DNA of 36,752 nt from Pseudolabrys sp. (GCA_029945495.1 JAQSCR010000271.1:1-36752); one strand, 5' to 3'; positions 20,488 through 29,981 are shown, counted from the first letter of the stretch. Notes: generated by a model not told the origin, from the letters alone. Made by a program: numbers and translations.

Positions 20488-21735
20488 GTGACGATTGCGA
20501 AACAGAATGGTTTGGCCGCGACCTTCAGCGACGCCTGGCTGATCGACGGCGCCCGCACGCCTTTTGTCGATTACAATGGCGGGCTTGCATTGGTGTCGCC
20601 GATCGATCTCGGTATCAAGGCGGCGCGCGCCGCATTTGCCAAAAGCGGCGCGGCGCCGGAAGACGTCGGCACCGTGATCGCCGGCAACATGGCGCAGGCG
20701 AGCTTCGACGCCTACATGCTGCCGCGCCATATCGGGCTCTACTCGGGCGTGCCGCAGCAAACGCCGGCGCATCTGGTGCAGCGGGTCTGCGGCACCGGCA
20801 TCGAGGTGCTGGCGCAAGCCGCCGACGCGGTGTCGCTGCAGCGCGCCGAACTGGCGTTGTGCGTCGGCACCGAGAGCATGAGCCGCAATCCGGTTGCGTC
20901 CTATACCAGCCGCGGCGGATTCCGCATGGGCCAGGTCGAGTTCAAGGACTTCTTGTGGGAGGCGCTGCTTGATCCGTCCTGCGGCATCGGCATGGGCGAC
21001 ACTGCCGAGAACCTGGCGCGGCAATACCAGATCACACGGCCCGAGGTCGACGCCTTTGCCGTGCGTTCGTTCGCCCGCGCGCTTCATGCGCAGCAGAGCG
21101 GATTCCTGGCCGGCGAAATCGTGCCGGTCGCCACCGAGCGCTTTGCCGTCGACGGCCTGAAAGACCGCGGCATCCGCATCAAGGACGGGATTTCCGCTGA
21201 CAGCCACGTTCGCGTCTCGACCGAGGAGCAACTGGCCAAGATCAAGCCGGCCTTCGGCGGCGTGCAGACCGGCGGCAATTCCTCGGCCATCGTCGACGGC
21301 GCGGCGGCCGTCCTGGTCGGCAGCGCCGACTACGCCCGCAAGCTCGGCAAGCCGCCACTGGCGCGTATTGTCGCAAGCGCCGCCATCGGCGTGCGGCCGG
21401 ACATCATGGGCATCGGCCCGGTGCCGGCGATCAAGGCGGTGCTGCAGCGCGCCGGCGTGAAGCTCGACGACGTCGGCCGCTTCGAAATCAACGAGGCCTT
21501 CGGCGCCCAGGTGATGGCCTGCGCGCGCGAACTCGAGCTCGACGAAGACAAGCTCAACATCAATGGCGGCGCCATCGCCATCGGCCATCCGTTAGGCGCC
21601 ACGGGTATTCGCCTGAGTCTTACGCTCGCGCGCGAGCTGAAAGCCGCGAACCTGCGCTATGGCATCGCTTCCGCGTGTATCGGCGGCGGCCAGGGCATCG
21701 CTTTGCTGATTGAAAATCCGGTGTTCAACGGATAA
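20488..21735 (+). CDS. Acetyl-CoA acyltransferase / thiolase
   Basis: 415 aa; QRVCGTGIEVLAQAADAV, GTESMSRNP, NINGGAIAIGHPLGATGIRLS, CIGGGQG. Confidence 0.92.
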   Translation: MTIAKQNGLAATFSDAWLIDGARTPFVDYNGGLALVSPIDLGIKAARAAFAKSGAAPEDVGTVIAGNMAQASFDAYMLPRHIGLYSGVPQQTPAHLVQRVCGTGIEVLAQAADAVSLQRAELALCVGTESMSRNPVASYTSRGGFRMGQVEFKDFLWEALLDPSCGIGMGDTAENLARQYQITRPEVDAFAVRSFARALHAQQSGFLAGEIVPVATERFAVDGLKDRGIRIKDGISADSHVRVSTEEQLAKIKPAFGGVQTGGNSSAIVDGAAAVLVGSADYARKLGKPPLARIVASAAIGVRPDIMGIGPVPAIKAVLQRAGVKLDDVGRFEINEAFGAQVMACARELELDEDKLNINGGAIAIGHPLGATGIRLSLTLARELKAANLRYGIASACIGGGQGIALLIENPVFNG

Positions 21736-21806
21736 TCCCGAAGCATAATTCCGACCAGCGGCAGGCGCCTTTCGGATAAGGTCGACCGCAAACAAGGAAT
21801 CGAGTG

Positions 21807-22568
21807 ATGGAAATCAAGGGACAGGCGGCCATCGTCACCGGCGGCGCATCGGGTCTGGGCGCCGCGACCGCGCGCGCACTGGCGGCGGCCGGCGCCAAGG
21901 TAGCGGTGTTCGATCTCAACGAGGCGGGCGCTGCCGGCGTCGCCAAGGATATCGGCGGTATCGCGGTTGCCTGCGACGTCGCCTCAAGCGACGGCGCCAA
22001 GGCGGGAATTGAAAAAGCCAAGGCCGCGCATGGCGCGGCCCGCGTTCTGGTCAATTGCGCCGGCATCGGCACAGCCAAGCGCATCGTCGGGCGCGACGGC
22101 CCGATGCCGCTGGAAGATTTCGAGCGTGTCATCCGCATCAATCTAATCGGCTCCTTCAACATGATGCGGCTCGTCGCCGCCGATATGCAGACCGTCGAAC
22201 CGTTCGCCGACGGCGAGCGCGGCGTCATCGTCTCGACCGCCTCGGTTGCCGCGTTTGAAGGCCAGATCGGCCAGTCGGCTTACTCCTCTTCCAAGGGCGG
22301 CGTCGCCGCGCTGACCCTGCCGGCGGCGCGCGAATTCGCGCAGTTCGGTATCCGCGTGCTGGCGATCGCGCCCGGCATTTTCGCCACGCCGATGCTGACC
22401 GGTCTGCCGCAGGAAAGTCAGGATTCGCTCGGCGCCTCGGTGCCGTTCCCCAAGCGCCTCGGCCGGCCGAGCGAATACGCCGCGCTGGTGCTGCACTGCG
22501 TCCACAATGGCTATCTCAACGGCGAGGTGATCCGCCTCGACGGCGCGCTGCGCATGGCGCCGCGATAG
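21807..22568 (+). CDS. SDR-family 3-hydroxyacyl-CoA dehydrogenase (HSD10-like)
   Basis: GQAAIVTGGASGLGAATARALAAAGAKVAVFDLN; SAYSSSKGGVAALTLPAAREFAQFGIRVLAIAPGIFATPM. GTG 21804 precedes ATG 21807. Confidence 0.9.
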   Translation: MEIKGQAAIVTGGASGLGAATARALAAAGAKVAVFDLNEAGAAGVAKDIGGIAVACDVASSDGAKAGIEKAKAAHGAARVLVNCAGIGTAKRIVGRDGPMPLEDFERVIRINLIGSFNMMRLVAADMQTVEPFADGERGVIVSTASVAAFEGQIGQSAYSSSKGGVAALTLPAAREFAQFGIRVLAIAPGIFATPMLTGLPQESQDSLGASVPFPKRLGRPSEYAALVLHCVHNGYLNGEVIRLDGALRMAPR

Positions 22569-22576
22569 GCCGCACG

Positions 22577-22993
22577 ATGTCCACGCTCAGCAACAGCCGC
22601 GCCGTCCGCATCGAATGGGGCAACTGCGACCCGGCCGGTATTATTTTCTTTCCGAACTATTTCCGGATATTCGACCACTCGACGGCGATGCTGTTCGAGA
22701 CCGTGCTCGGCATGACCAAATTCGAGATGTTCAAGCGGCTGGAATTCACCGGCTGGCCGCTGGTGCGCACGCAGGCGAAGTTCATCAAGCCGACGCGCTT
22801 CGGCGACGACGTGATGGTGGACAGCACGATCGCCTTCGGCCGCTCCAGCTTCGAGGTCGAACACAAGCTTACTCTCGACGGCGAGCTCTGCGCCGAATGC
22901 TCGGAGAAGCGGGTGTGGACCGTGCGCGACGCCGACGGGCGGCTACGGTCGCACCCGGTACCCGACGCGGTGCTGGCGAAGTTCACGGCGTAG
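22577..22993 (+). CDS. 4-hydroxybenzoyl-CoA thioesterase-family acyl-CoA thioesterase
   Basis: 138 aa hotdog protein; VRIEWGNCDPAGIIFFPNYFRIFDHST. Confidence 0.87.
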   Translation: MSTLSNSRAVRIEWGNCDPAGIIFFPNYFRIFDHSTAMLFETVLGMTKFEMFKRLEFTGWPLVRTQAKFIKPTRFGDDVMVDSTIAFGRSSFEVEHKLTLDGELCAECSEKRVWTVRDADGRLRSHPVPDAVLAKFTA

Positions 22994-23016
22994 TCGCCGC
23001 GCCCGGGACACGGGCC

Positions 23017-23616
23017 TCACTCAAATCCGGCAGCCAGCCTCTTCAATATCTCGAGAAACCGCTTGCGGTCGCGCAGCCCGATGATCTTGTCGAGATTGCG
23101 CTCATGCCGGCGCGCGCAACGCATCATCGTCGCCAGAGTCTGCTTCCCGTCGCGGGTCACATTTAGGCAATAGGCGCGGCGGTCGTGATTGAGCCGCTTG
23201 CGCTCGACCAGACCGCGCCGCACCAGATCCTCGACGACCGGGGTCAGGCTCGACTTGTCGCGGCCAGCGGCCTGGCTGAGTTCGGTCTGGCTTATGCCGG
23301 GGTTGCGCGCGATCAGGGTCAAGGTTGCGAACCGGCCCGGACTTTCGCCGATCTCCTGTGACAGGCGCGAGAAGGCCTGGAACGTCGCCTCCTGCGCCAT
23401 GCGCAGATTAAAACCGATCCAGGTCGCCAGCGGACCGAAATTGATCGATTCGACGCTGGCCGTCCCGTTCTTGCCGCGCCGCACTCGGCTGCCGCCATTC
23501 CCACGCTTTACGCCCACCTTCTTCACGGCCAGTTCCTTCGCAGCCAAAACCTTCGCTCCCAGATCCTTCGCAGCCACGTCGTCGCTCCCTGCCGGCCGCG
23601 CACGGCGGTCAAGCAT
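23017..23616 (-). CDS. MarR-family transcriptional regulator with Lys/Ala pentapeptide-repeat N-terminal tail
   Basis: NPGISQTELSQAAGRDKSSLTPVVEDLVRRGLVERKRLNHDRRAYCLNVTRDGKQTL winged-HTH; ATG at 23616 preferred over TTG 23631. Confidence 0.87.
   Translation of the reverse strand: MLDRRARPAGSDDVAAKDLGAKVLAAKELAVKKVGVKRGNGGSRVRRGKNGTASVESINFGPLATWIGFNLRMAQEATFQAFSRLSQEIGESPGRFATLTLIARNPGISQTELSQAAGRDKSSLTPVVEDLVRRGLVERKRLNHDRRAYCLNVTRDGKQTLATMMRCARRHERNLDKIIGLRDRKRFLEILKRLAAGFE
23500..23574 (-). repeat. Five 15-bp tandem units coding AAKDL-GAKVL-AAKEL-AVKKV-GVKRG
   Basis: GCGAAGG-type cores exactly 15 bp apart (CCTTCGC at 23535, 23550, 23565; degenerate at 23505, 23520). Confidence 0.8.
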
Positions 23617-23636
23617 ATAGTTTGATACCAAACCAT
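23617..23636. promoter_or_regulatory. Imperfect palindrome ATAGTTTG-ATAC-CAAACCAT, candidate MarR operator
   Basis: 8-4-8 dyad with one mismatch directly abutting the marR ATG, between marR and the divergent TRAP operon. Confidence 0.6.
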
Positions 23637-23694
23637 ATACTGCCCTTTACAAGCGCGACAACATGCGGCTGAATAATAAAAAAGTTGGCTTTGC

Positions 23695-23714
23695 AACCAA
23701 CCAACCAACCAACC
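23695..23714 (+). repeat. Tetranucleotide repeat (AACC)5 in dctP leader
   Basis: CAACCAACCAACCAACCAACCA immediately before GAGGGAG ribosome-binding region of dctP. Confidence 0.85.
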
Positions 23715-23727
23715 AGAGGGAGATAAC

Positions 23728-24762
23728 ATGAAAGCCCGTCTCGCCGCCTGCGTTTCCGCGCTCGCCGTCGCCGGCCTGCTCTGCGGAACCACCGCTGCAT
23801 TCGCCCAGGACAAGACCTTTGAACTCAAGCTGTCGCATTGGGTGCCGCCATCGCATCCGCTGCAGAAGGCGCTCGAGGAATGGGGCGCTTCGGTCGAGAA
23901 GGATTCCGGCGGCACCATCAAATACAAGGTCTATCCATCCCAGCAGCTCGGCAAGGCCTTCGACCATTACGACATGGCCCGCGACGGCATCGCCGATCTG
24001 ACCTACATCAACCCCGGCTATCAGCCCGGCCGCTTCCCGATCATCGCCGCCGGCGAATTGCCGTTCCTGGTTTCCAACGCCAAGGGCGGCTCGCAGGCGC
24101 TCGATGCCTGGTACCGCGCCTACGCCGACAAGGAGATGAAGGACGTCAAGTTCTGCCTCGCCTTCGTGCACGATCCCGGCACGTTCCATTCCAAGTCCAA
24201 GAAGATCGTCACGCCCGCCGACATCAAGGGCATGAAGATCCGCCCGGCTCACGCCACCATGGCGACCTGGATCACTCAGCTCGGCGGCACCAATGTGCAG
24301 TCGAGTGCGCCGGAAGTGCGCGACATCCTGGACAAGGGCGTGGCCGACGCGGTGACCTTCCCGTGGGGCTCGATCCCGCTGTTCGGCATCGACAAGGTGA
24401 CCAAGTATCACATGAACGCGCCGCTCTATGTGACCACCTTCGCCTTCGTCTTCAACAAAGACAAATACAATCAGATGTCGGCGGCGCAGAAGAAGGTGAT
24501 CGACAATCACTGCACCAATGAATGGGCGTTGAAGGTCGCCGGTCCCTGGGCCGACTTCGAGCATAACGGCATCGCCAAGCTGAAGGCCGAGGCCGGCCAC
24601 GAAGTTTACGACCTCACCCCGGCCCAACTCGCCGACTGGAAGAAATCGGCCGAGCCGTTGCAGAAGACCTGGGCCGACAACGTGAAGAAGGCCGGAGGCG
24701 ATCCTGACGCGGCGATGGGTGCGCTGAAGGCCGAACTGACCAAGTTTAAAGCGGCCTATTAA
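23728..24762 (+). CDS. dctP: TRAP transporter substrate-binding protein (DctP family), probably aromatic acid
   Basis: Signal peptide MKARLAACVSALAVAGLLCGTTAAFAQ; LSHWVPPSHPLQKALEEWGASVEKDSGGTIKYKVYPSQQLGKAFDHYDMARDGIADLTYINPGYQPGRFP. Confidence 0.92.
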   Translation: MKARLAACVSALAVAGLLCGTTAAFAQDKTFELKLSHWVPPSHPLQKALEEWGASVEKDSGGTIKYKVYPSQQLGKAFDHYDMARDGIADLTYINPGYQPGRFPIIAAGELPFLVSNAKGGSQALDAWYRAYADKEMKDVKFCLAFVHDPGTFHSKSKKIVTPADIKGMKIRPAHATMATWITQLGGTNVQSSAPEVRDILDKGVADAVTFPWGSIPLFGIDKVTKYHMNAPLYVTTFAFVFNKDKYNQMSAAQKKVIDNHCTNEWALKVAGPWADFEHNGIAKLKAEAGHEVYDLTPAQLADWKKSAEPLQKTWADNVKKAGGDPDAAMGALKAELTKFKAAY

Positions 24763-25289
24763 TGCACGACGCAACGAGGGGACGCGGTCCCATCGATCAA
24801 TTCATTGACGCGATCGAGGTGACGGCGGCGGGATTTCTCGCCGTCGTCACCTTGCTCACTTTCGTGTCGGTGCTTTTGCGCTATTTCTTCGCTTGGGCGA
24901 TCCCCGACAGCTACGACTTTACCCGCCTGCTGCTCGGCATCGTGATTTTCTGGGGCATCGCCGTGGCCAGCTATCGCGGCGACCACATCAGCGTCGATCT
25001 GTTGTGGTCCGCGGCGCCGGCTTGGGCAAAGCGGACGATGGACATTTTCTCCGCGCTGGTAACCTTGGTTGCCATGGCCGCTTTCACCTGGATGTTCGCG
25101 TTCAAGGTGATCGGTACGCGCGCCGATAATGTCGGCACCTTCGATCTGCGCCAGCCGGTGTGGATTTATTACGCCATCGCCTGGATCGGGCTCGGCGCCG
25201 CGGTGCTGCTCCTGGTGGTGCGTACTGTGCGATTGGTCATGACCCCGGAAAAGCTCGTTACCGCGCGCGACCCGCAGGCAATAGAATGA
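24762..25289 (+). CDS. dctQ: TRAP transporter small permease (DctQ)
   Basis: 175 aa hydrophobic; TAATG overlap with dctP; YDFTRLLLGIVIFWGIAVASYRGDHISVDLLW. Confidence 0.92.
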   Translation: MHDATRGRGPIDQFIDAIEVTAAGFLAVVTLLTFVSVLLRYFFAWAIPDSYDFTRLLLGIVIFWGIAVASYRGDHISVDLLWSAAPAWAKRTMDIFSALVTLVAMAAFTWMFAFKVIGTRADNVGTFDLRQPVWIYYAIAWIGLGAAVLLLVVRTVRLVMTPEKLVTARDPQAIE

Positions 25290-25299
25290 GGCGGCCATC

Positions 25300-26601
25300 A
25301 TGAGTCCCGATGCCGTCGCCGCCACCGGATTTATCGCGCTGTTCGTGCTGATGATGTTGCGCGTGCCCGTCGGCATCGCCATGGGACTCGTGGGCGTGCT
25401 CGGCTTCGGTTACCTCATCGGCGATATCGGTCCCGCGCTGAAGTTGCTGGCACAGTCGCCGATCCGCACCGCTACCGACGCCGAATTCGCCGTTATTCCG
25501 TTGTTCCTGCTGATGGGCGCCTTCGCCTCGGCGTCGGGCATGAGCCGCGAGCTATTCCGCGCCTCCAATACCTTCCTTGGACATTTCAAGGGCGGCCTCG
25601 GCATCGCCACCATTGCCGCCTGCGGCGGCTTCGCGGCGATCTGCGGCTCTTCAGTCGCCACCGCCGCGACCTTCTCCAAAGTCGCCTACCCGGAAATGCG
25701 CGCGCACGGCTACCCGCAGAGTTTCGCCACCGGCGTCATTGCCGCCGGCGGCTCACTCGGCATCATGATTCCGCCATCGACGGTGTTCGCGGTCTACGGC
25801 CTGATCACCGAACAGGATATCGGCAAGCTGTTCATCGCCGGCGTCGTGCCGGGGCTCCTCGCGATCGGCATGTATATCGCAACCATCAACCTCATCGCCT
25901 TCCTGTATCCCAATTACCTGCCGGCCGCGCCGCGGCATTCCTGGGCGGAGCGATTTGAGGCGCTACGCCGCATTTGGGCAGTGGTGCTGTTGTTCATCTT
26001 TATCATCGGCGGTCTTTATGGCGGGCTGTTCACCGCTACCGAAGGCGCCGGCATGGGCGCAGCCGGCGCTTTCATCATCTCTGTGCTGCGGAAAAAGCTG
26101 TCGCGTGAGGAATTCTGGCGCGCGTTGATCGAATCCCTGCGAACGACCGCATCGGTTTTCACCATCCTGATCGGCGCGCTGATTTTCGGCTATTTCCTCA
26201 CCATCACCCAGACGCCGCAGAAGCTGACCGAATTTCTTACCGGGCTGGGCTTAGGTTCTTACGGCGTCCTCACGCTGATCATGCTGATGTACCTCCTGCT
26301 CGGTTGCCTGATGGACGCGATGGCGATGATCATCCTGACCATCCCGATTGTGTTCCCGGTGATCAAGGCGCTCGGGTTCGACCCGATCTGGTTTGGCGTC
26401 ATTATCGTGATGACGGTGGAACTCGGCCTGATCCATCCACCGGTGGGCATGAACGTGTTCGTGATCAAGAGCGTGATCAAGGACGTGAAGTTGTCGACGA
26501 TATTCTACGGCGTCATGCCATTCGTGCTGACCGACATCCTGCGGCTCGCCATCCTGATCGCTTTTCCGATTTTGGCGCTCTGGCTGCCCTCGCATATGTG
26601 A
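25300..26601 (+). CDS. dctM: TRAP transporter large permease (DctM)
   Basis: 433 aa; MLRVPVGIAMGLVG, PLFLLMGAFASASGMSRELF, GGSLGIMIPPSTVFAVYG, ELGLIHPPVGMNVFVIKSV. Confidence 0.95.
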   Translation: MSPDAVAATGFIALFVLMMLRVPVGIAMGLVGVLGFGYLIGDIGPALKLLAQSPIRTATDAEFAVIPLFLLMGAFASASGMSRELFRASNTFLGHFKGGLGIATIAACGGFAAICGSSVATAATFSKVAYPEMRAHGYPQSFATGVIAAGGSLGIMIPPSTVFAVYGLITEQDIGKLFIAGVVPGLLAIGMYIATINLIAFLYPNYLPAAPRHSWAERFEALRRIWAVVLLFIFIIGGLYGGLFTATEGAGMGAAGAFIISVLRKKLSREEFWRALIESLRTTASVFTILIGALIFGYFLTITQTPQKLTEFLTGLGLGSYGVLTLIMLMYLLLGCLMDAMAMIILTIPIVFPVIKALGFDPIWFGVIIVMTVELGLIHPPVGMNVFVIKSVIKDVKLSTIFYGVMPFVLTDILRLAILIAFPILALWLPSHM

Positions 26602-26649
26602 GTTTTGTTCCAACTGAGTTTTTCTCATCACGGCAAATAGGATTCCCGC

Positions 26650-28362
26650 GTGTACACAGCAGGCACGGCCTTTCTCGAAGCTCTCAAGGAGGCCGGCGTC
26701 TCCTATATTTTCGCCAATCTCGGCAGCGATCATCCGGCGATCGTCGAGTCGGTCGCGGAGGGCAAGGCGAGCGCGCGCGGCTTCCCGGCCATGCTGACCT
26801 GTCCGAACGAGATGGTGGCGTTGAGCGCGGCGCATGGCTATGCCCAGATCAGCGGGCAAGCGCAGGCGGTGATCGTGCATGTCGAATGCGGCACCCAGGC
26901 GCTTGGCGGCGCCGTGCACAATGCCTTGCGCGGCCGCGTGCCGGTGCTGATCTTCGCCGGCGCCACGCCCTATACGCAGGAAGGCGAACTGAAGGGATCG
27001 CGCAACGAATGGATCCAGTGGATCCAGGACATCGCCGACCAGCGCGGCATCGTCCGCAACTATGTGAAGTTCGACTACGAATTCCGCACCGGCCGCAACA
27101 TCAAGCAGGTGACGCACCGCGCCATGCAACTGGCCAAGAGCGAGCCCAAGGGACCGGTCTATCTGGTCGGCGCGCGCGAGGTGATGGAAGAGGATGTCAC
27201 GCCCGTCGCCATCGACATGGCCGAATGGCCGCCGATCGCGCCGCTGCCGCTGTGCGCCAATGACGCCACGGAGCTAGCGCAGGCACTCAATAATGCAAAG
27301 CGCCCGCTTGTGGTGACCAGCGCGGTCGGCCGCAGTCCGGCCGCCGTTCCCGAACTGATCAAACTATGTCACCGCCTCGGCATCGCCGTGCTCGAGCAGT
27401 CGCCGGTCAACATGAACTATCCGGCCGACGATGCGCTCTATATGGGCAACCGCTGGAGCGAGCCGGTCCAGGAGCCAGTACTGGCGGAAGCCGACGTGAT
27501 CCTCGTGCTCGACAGCGATGCGCCGTGGGTGCCGTCGGTCAGCAAGCCATCACCGGGCGCCAAAATATTCCATATCGACGTCGATCCGCTCAAGCAGGAC
27601 ATTCCGCTCTGGTACTTCAAGGCGCAGCGCGTGTTCCAGGCCGACTGCGCGACGGCGTTGGAACAGGTCAATGCGGCGCTCGACGGCATGACGATCGACG
27701 CCGCCAGGGTCAGCGAACACAAGGCGCATTACGGCAAGATGCACGAGGCGCTGGCGGCGCAATGGCTCAAGCGCGAGCAGCCGAACGGCGCCATGATCAC
27801 CCCGGAATATTTCACCGCCTGTCTGCGCAAGCATATCGACGACAACACCATCATCCTCTCCGAGACGATCACCAACTACCCGACCATCGCCAACCATCTG
27901 CGGCCATCGCGGCCGGGGTCGTATTTCCTGAGCGGCGGCTCATCGCTCGGCTGGCATGGCGGCGCTGCCATCGGTGCCAAGCTCGCCTGCCCGGACAAGA
28001 CTGTGATCGCGCTCAGCGGCGACGGCTCCTACATGTTCTCGGTGCCATCGTCGGTGCACTGGATGGCGCGCAAATACGAGACGCCGTTCTTGCAGGTGAT
28101 CTACAACAATGGCGGCTGGCGTTCGCCGAAAATGTCGACGCTCGCCGTGCATCCCGATGGTTATGCCAGCCGCGCCAACGCGATCGGCGTCGAATTCGAT
28201 CCGGCGCCGGATCACGCCGCAATCGCCGCCGCCGCCGGCGGCGCCTGGGCGCGCAAACTGGAGCGGCCCGAAGACGTCGAAGCGACAATCGCCGAAGCGC
28301 TAAATGTGGTGCGTGAGGAAAAGCGCTGCGCCGTGCTCGACGTGCGCGTGCCGCATCTCTGA
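26650..28362 (+). CDS. Thiamine-diphosphate-dependent enzyme (acetolactate synthase/benzoylformate decarboxylase-like), copy 1
   Basis: GTG start; CPNEMVALSAAHGYAQ (catalytic Glu region), ThDP motif GDGSYMFS...VIYNN. Confidence 0.88.
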   Translation: MYTAGTAFLEALKEAGVSYIFANLGSDHPAIVESVAEGKASARGFPAMLTCPNEMVALSAAHGYAQISGQAQAVIVHVECGTQALGGAVHNALRGRVPVLIFAGATPYTQEGELKGSRNEWIQWIQDIADQRGIVRNYVKFDYEFRTGRNIKQVTHRAMQLAKSEPKGPVYLVGAREVMEEDVTPVAIDMAEWPPIAPLPLCANDATELAQALNNAKRPLVVTSAVGRSPAAVPELIKLCHRLGIAVLEQSPVNMNYPADDALYMGNRWSEPVQEPVLAEADVILVLDSDAPWVPSVSKPSPGAKIFHIDVDPLKQDIPLWYFKAQRVFQADCATALEQVNAALDGMTIDAARVSEHKAHYGKMHEALAAQWLKREQPNGAMITPEYFTACLRKHIDDNTIILSETITNYPTIANHLRPSRPGSYFLSGGSSLGWHGGAAIGAKLACPDKTVIALSGDGSYMFSVPSSVHWMARKYETPFLQVIYNNGGWRSPKMSTLAVHPDGYASRANAIGVEFDPAPDHAAIAAAAGGAWARKLERPEDVEATIAEALNVVREEKRCAVLDVRVPHL

Positions 28363-28452
28363 GGCCCAAGCTAACATCAGTGCTGAGACTATGTGCCGCA
28401 GTCCGGCCGCCGGCCTCGCTGTCATAAAACGAAAGCAACAACGGAGAGTGAC

Positions 28453-29895
28453 ATGAACGTATCGCTTCTGATCGACGGCGCCGACGTGCCGGCGCGCGAC
28501 AACAAGACTTTCGAGCGCCTCGATCCGGTGACCGGCAGCGTCGCCAGCACATCGCCGGCCGGCAAGGTCGCCGACGTCAACGCCGCCTGCGACGCGGCCG
28601 CCGCCGCGTTTCCGGCCTGGTCGGAAACCGGCCCGAACGAACGCCGCAAGCTGCTCTTGAAAGCGGCCGACATGCTGGAGGCGAGGACGCCGGACTTCAT
28701 CAAGCTGACGATGGAAGAGACCGGCGCGACCGCGCCGTGGTCGGGCTTCAATGTGATGTTCGCCGCCAAGATCCTGCGCGAAGCGGCCTGCATGACCACG
28801 ATGATTCATGGCGAGGTCATCCCGTCCGACAAGCCGGGCTGCTTCTCGATGGGCATCCGTCAGCCGGCCGGCGTCTGCGTCGGCATGGCGCCATGGAACG
28901 CGCCGGTCATTCTCGGCGTGCGAGCGGTGGCGATGCCGCTCGCCTGCGGCAACACCGTGGTGATGAAGGCGTCGGAAACCTGTCCCGCTACTCACTCGCT
29001 GATCGGCAAGGCGCTGCAGGAAGCAGGGATCCCGAAGGGCGTCATCAATGTGGTGACGCATGCGCGCGAGGACGCGCCGCAGGTCGTCGAAGCGCTGATC
29101 GCGCATCCCGCCGTGCGCCGCATCAACTTCACCGGATCGAGCCATGTCGGCCGCATCGTCGCGCAGACGGCCGCAAAATATCTCAAGCCCGTACTGCTGG
29201 AACTCGGCGGCAAGGCGCCGCTGCTGGTACTCGACGACGCCAATATCGACGACGCGGTCGATGCCGCGGCGTTCGGCGCCTACATGCATCAGGGTCAAAT
29301 CTGCATGTCGACCGAGCGCATCATCGTCGACAACAAGATCGCCGACGCCTTCGTCGGCAAGCTGGCGAACAAGGCGAACTCGCTGCCTTACGGCGACCCG
29401 CGCGGCAAGGTGGCGCTCGGCTCGCTGGTCAGCGCCCAATCCGCCGACCGCATGCAGGAATTGCTTGATGACGCGGTCAAACAGGGCGCCAAGCTTGTCG
29501 CTGGCGGCAAGCGCAGCGGCACGATCTGGTCGGCCACCTTGCTCGATCACGTCAACCCGCAGATGAAGATCTACCGGGAGGAATCGTTCGGCCCGGTGAA
29601 GAGTATCATCCGCGTTGATGGCGACGATGAGGCTGTAAGCATCGCCAACGATACCGAATACGGACTGTCGTCGGCGGTGTTCAGCCAGAACATCCAGCGC
29701 GCGATGGGTATCGCCAAGCGCATTCAGGCCGGTATCTGTCACATCAACGGCCCGACCGTGAACGACGAAGCGCAGATGCCGTTCGGCGGCACCAAGGACT
29801 CCGGCTACGGCCGATTCGGCGGCACCGCCGCGATCGCCGAGTTCACCGAGTTGCGCTGGATTACCATCGAAAGCCACCAGCACTACCCGTTCTGA
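28453..29895 (+). CDS. vdh: NAD(P)-dependent aldehyde dehydrogenase, vanillin/benzaldehyde/salicylaldehyde dehydrogenase type
   Basis: 480 aa from ATG 28453; APWNAPVILGVRAVAMPLACGNTVVMKASE, INFTGSSHVGRIVA, LELGGKAPLLVLDDANID, HQGQICMSTERIIV (active Cys), MPFGGTKDSGYGRFGG. Confidence 0.88.
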   Translation: MNVSLLIDGADVPARDNKTFERLDPVTGSVASTSPAGKVADVNAACDAAAAAFPAWSETGPNERRKLLLKAADMLEARTPDFIKLTMEETGATAPWSGFNVMFAAKILREAACMTTMIHGEVIPSDKPGCFSMGIRQPAGVCVGMAPWNAPVILGVRAVAMPLACGNTVVMKASETCPATHSLIGKALQEAGIPKGVINVVTHAREDAPQVVEALIAHPAVRRINFTGSSHVGRIVAQTAAKYLKPVLLELGGKAPLLVLDDANIDDAVDAAAFGAYMHQGQICMSTERIIVDNKIADAFVGKLANKANSLPYGDPRGKVALGSLVSAQSADRMQELLDDAVKQGAKLVAGGKRSGTIWSATLLDHVNPQMKIYREESFGPVKSIIRVDGDDEAVSIANDTEYGLSSAVFSQNIQRAMGIAKRIQAGICHINGPTVNDEAQMPFGGTKDSGYGRFGGTAAIAEFTELRWITIESHQHYPF

Positions 29896-29934
29896 GCAAG
29901 CTTTCTTCGGGGGGCCGTCGCCCACACGCAGAAC

Positions 29935-29981
29935 AGGCTCGCCGCGCTTGCATGGCTTCGACGCTTTGGCGCGGCGAGCCT
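29935..29981. terminator. Long hairpin AGGCTCGCCGCGC-(21 nt)-GCGCGGCGAGCCT downstream of vdh
   Basis: Perfect 13-bp arms, followed by TTGCTTGT; between vdh stop and next gene. Confidence 0.55.

Noticed and set aside
23500-23574. CRISPR-like array
   Set aside because: 15-bp contiguous units in coding frame, no spacers; it is a coding tandem repeat.
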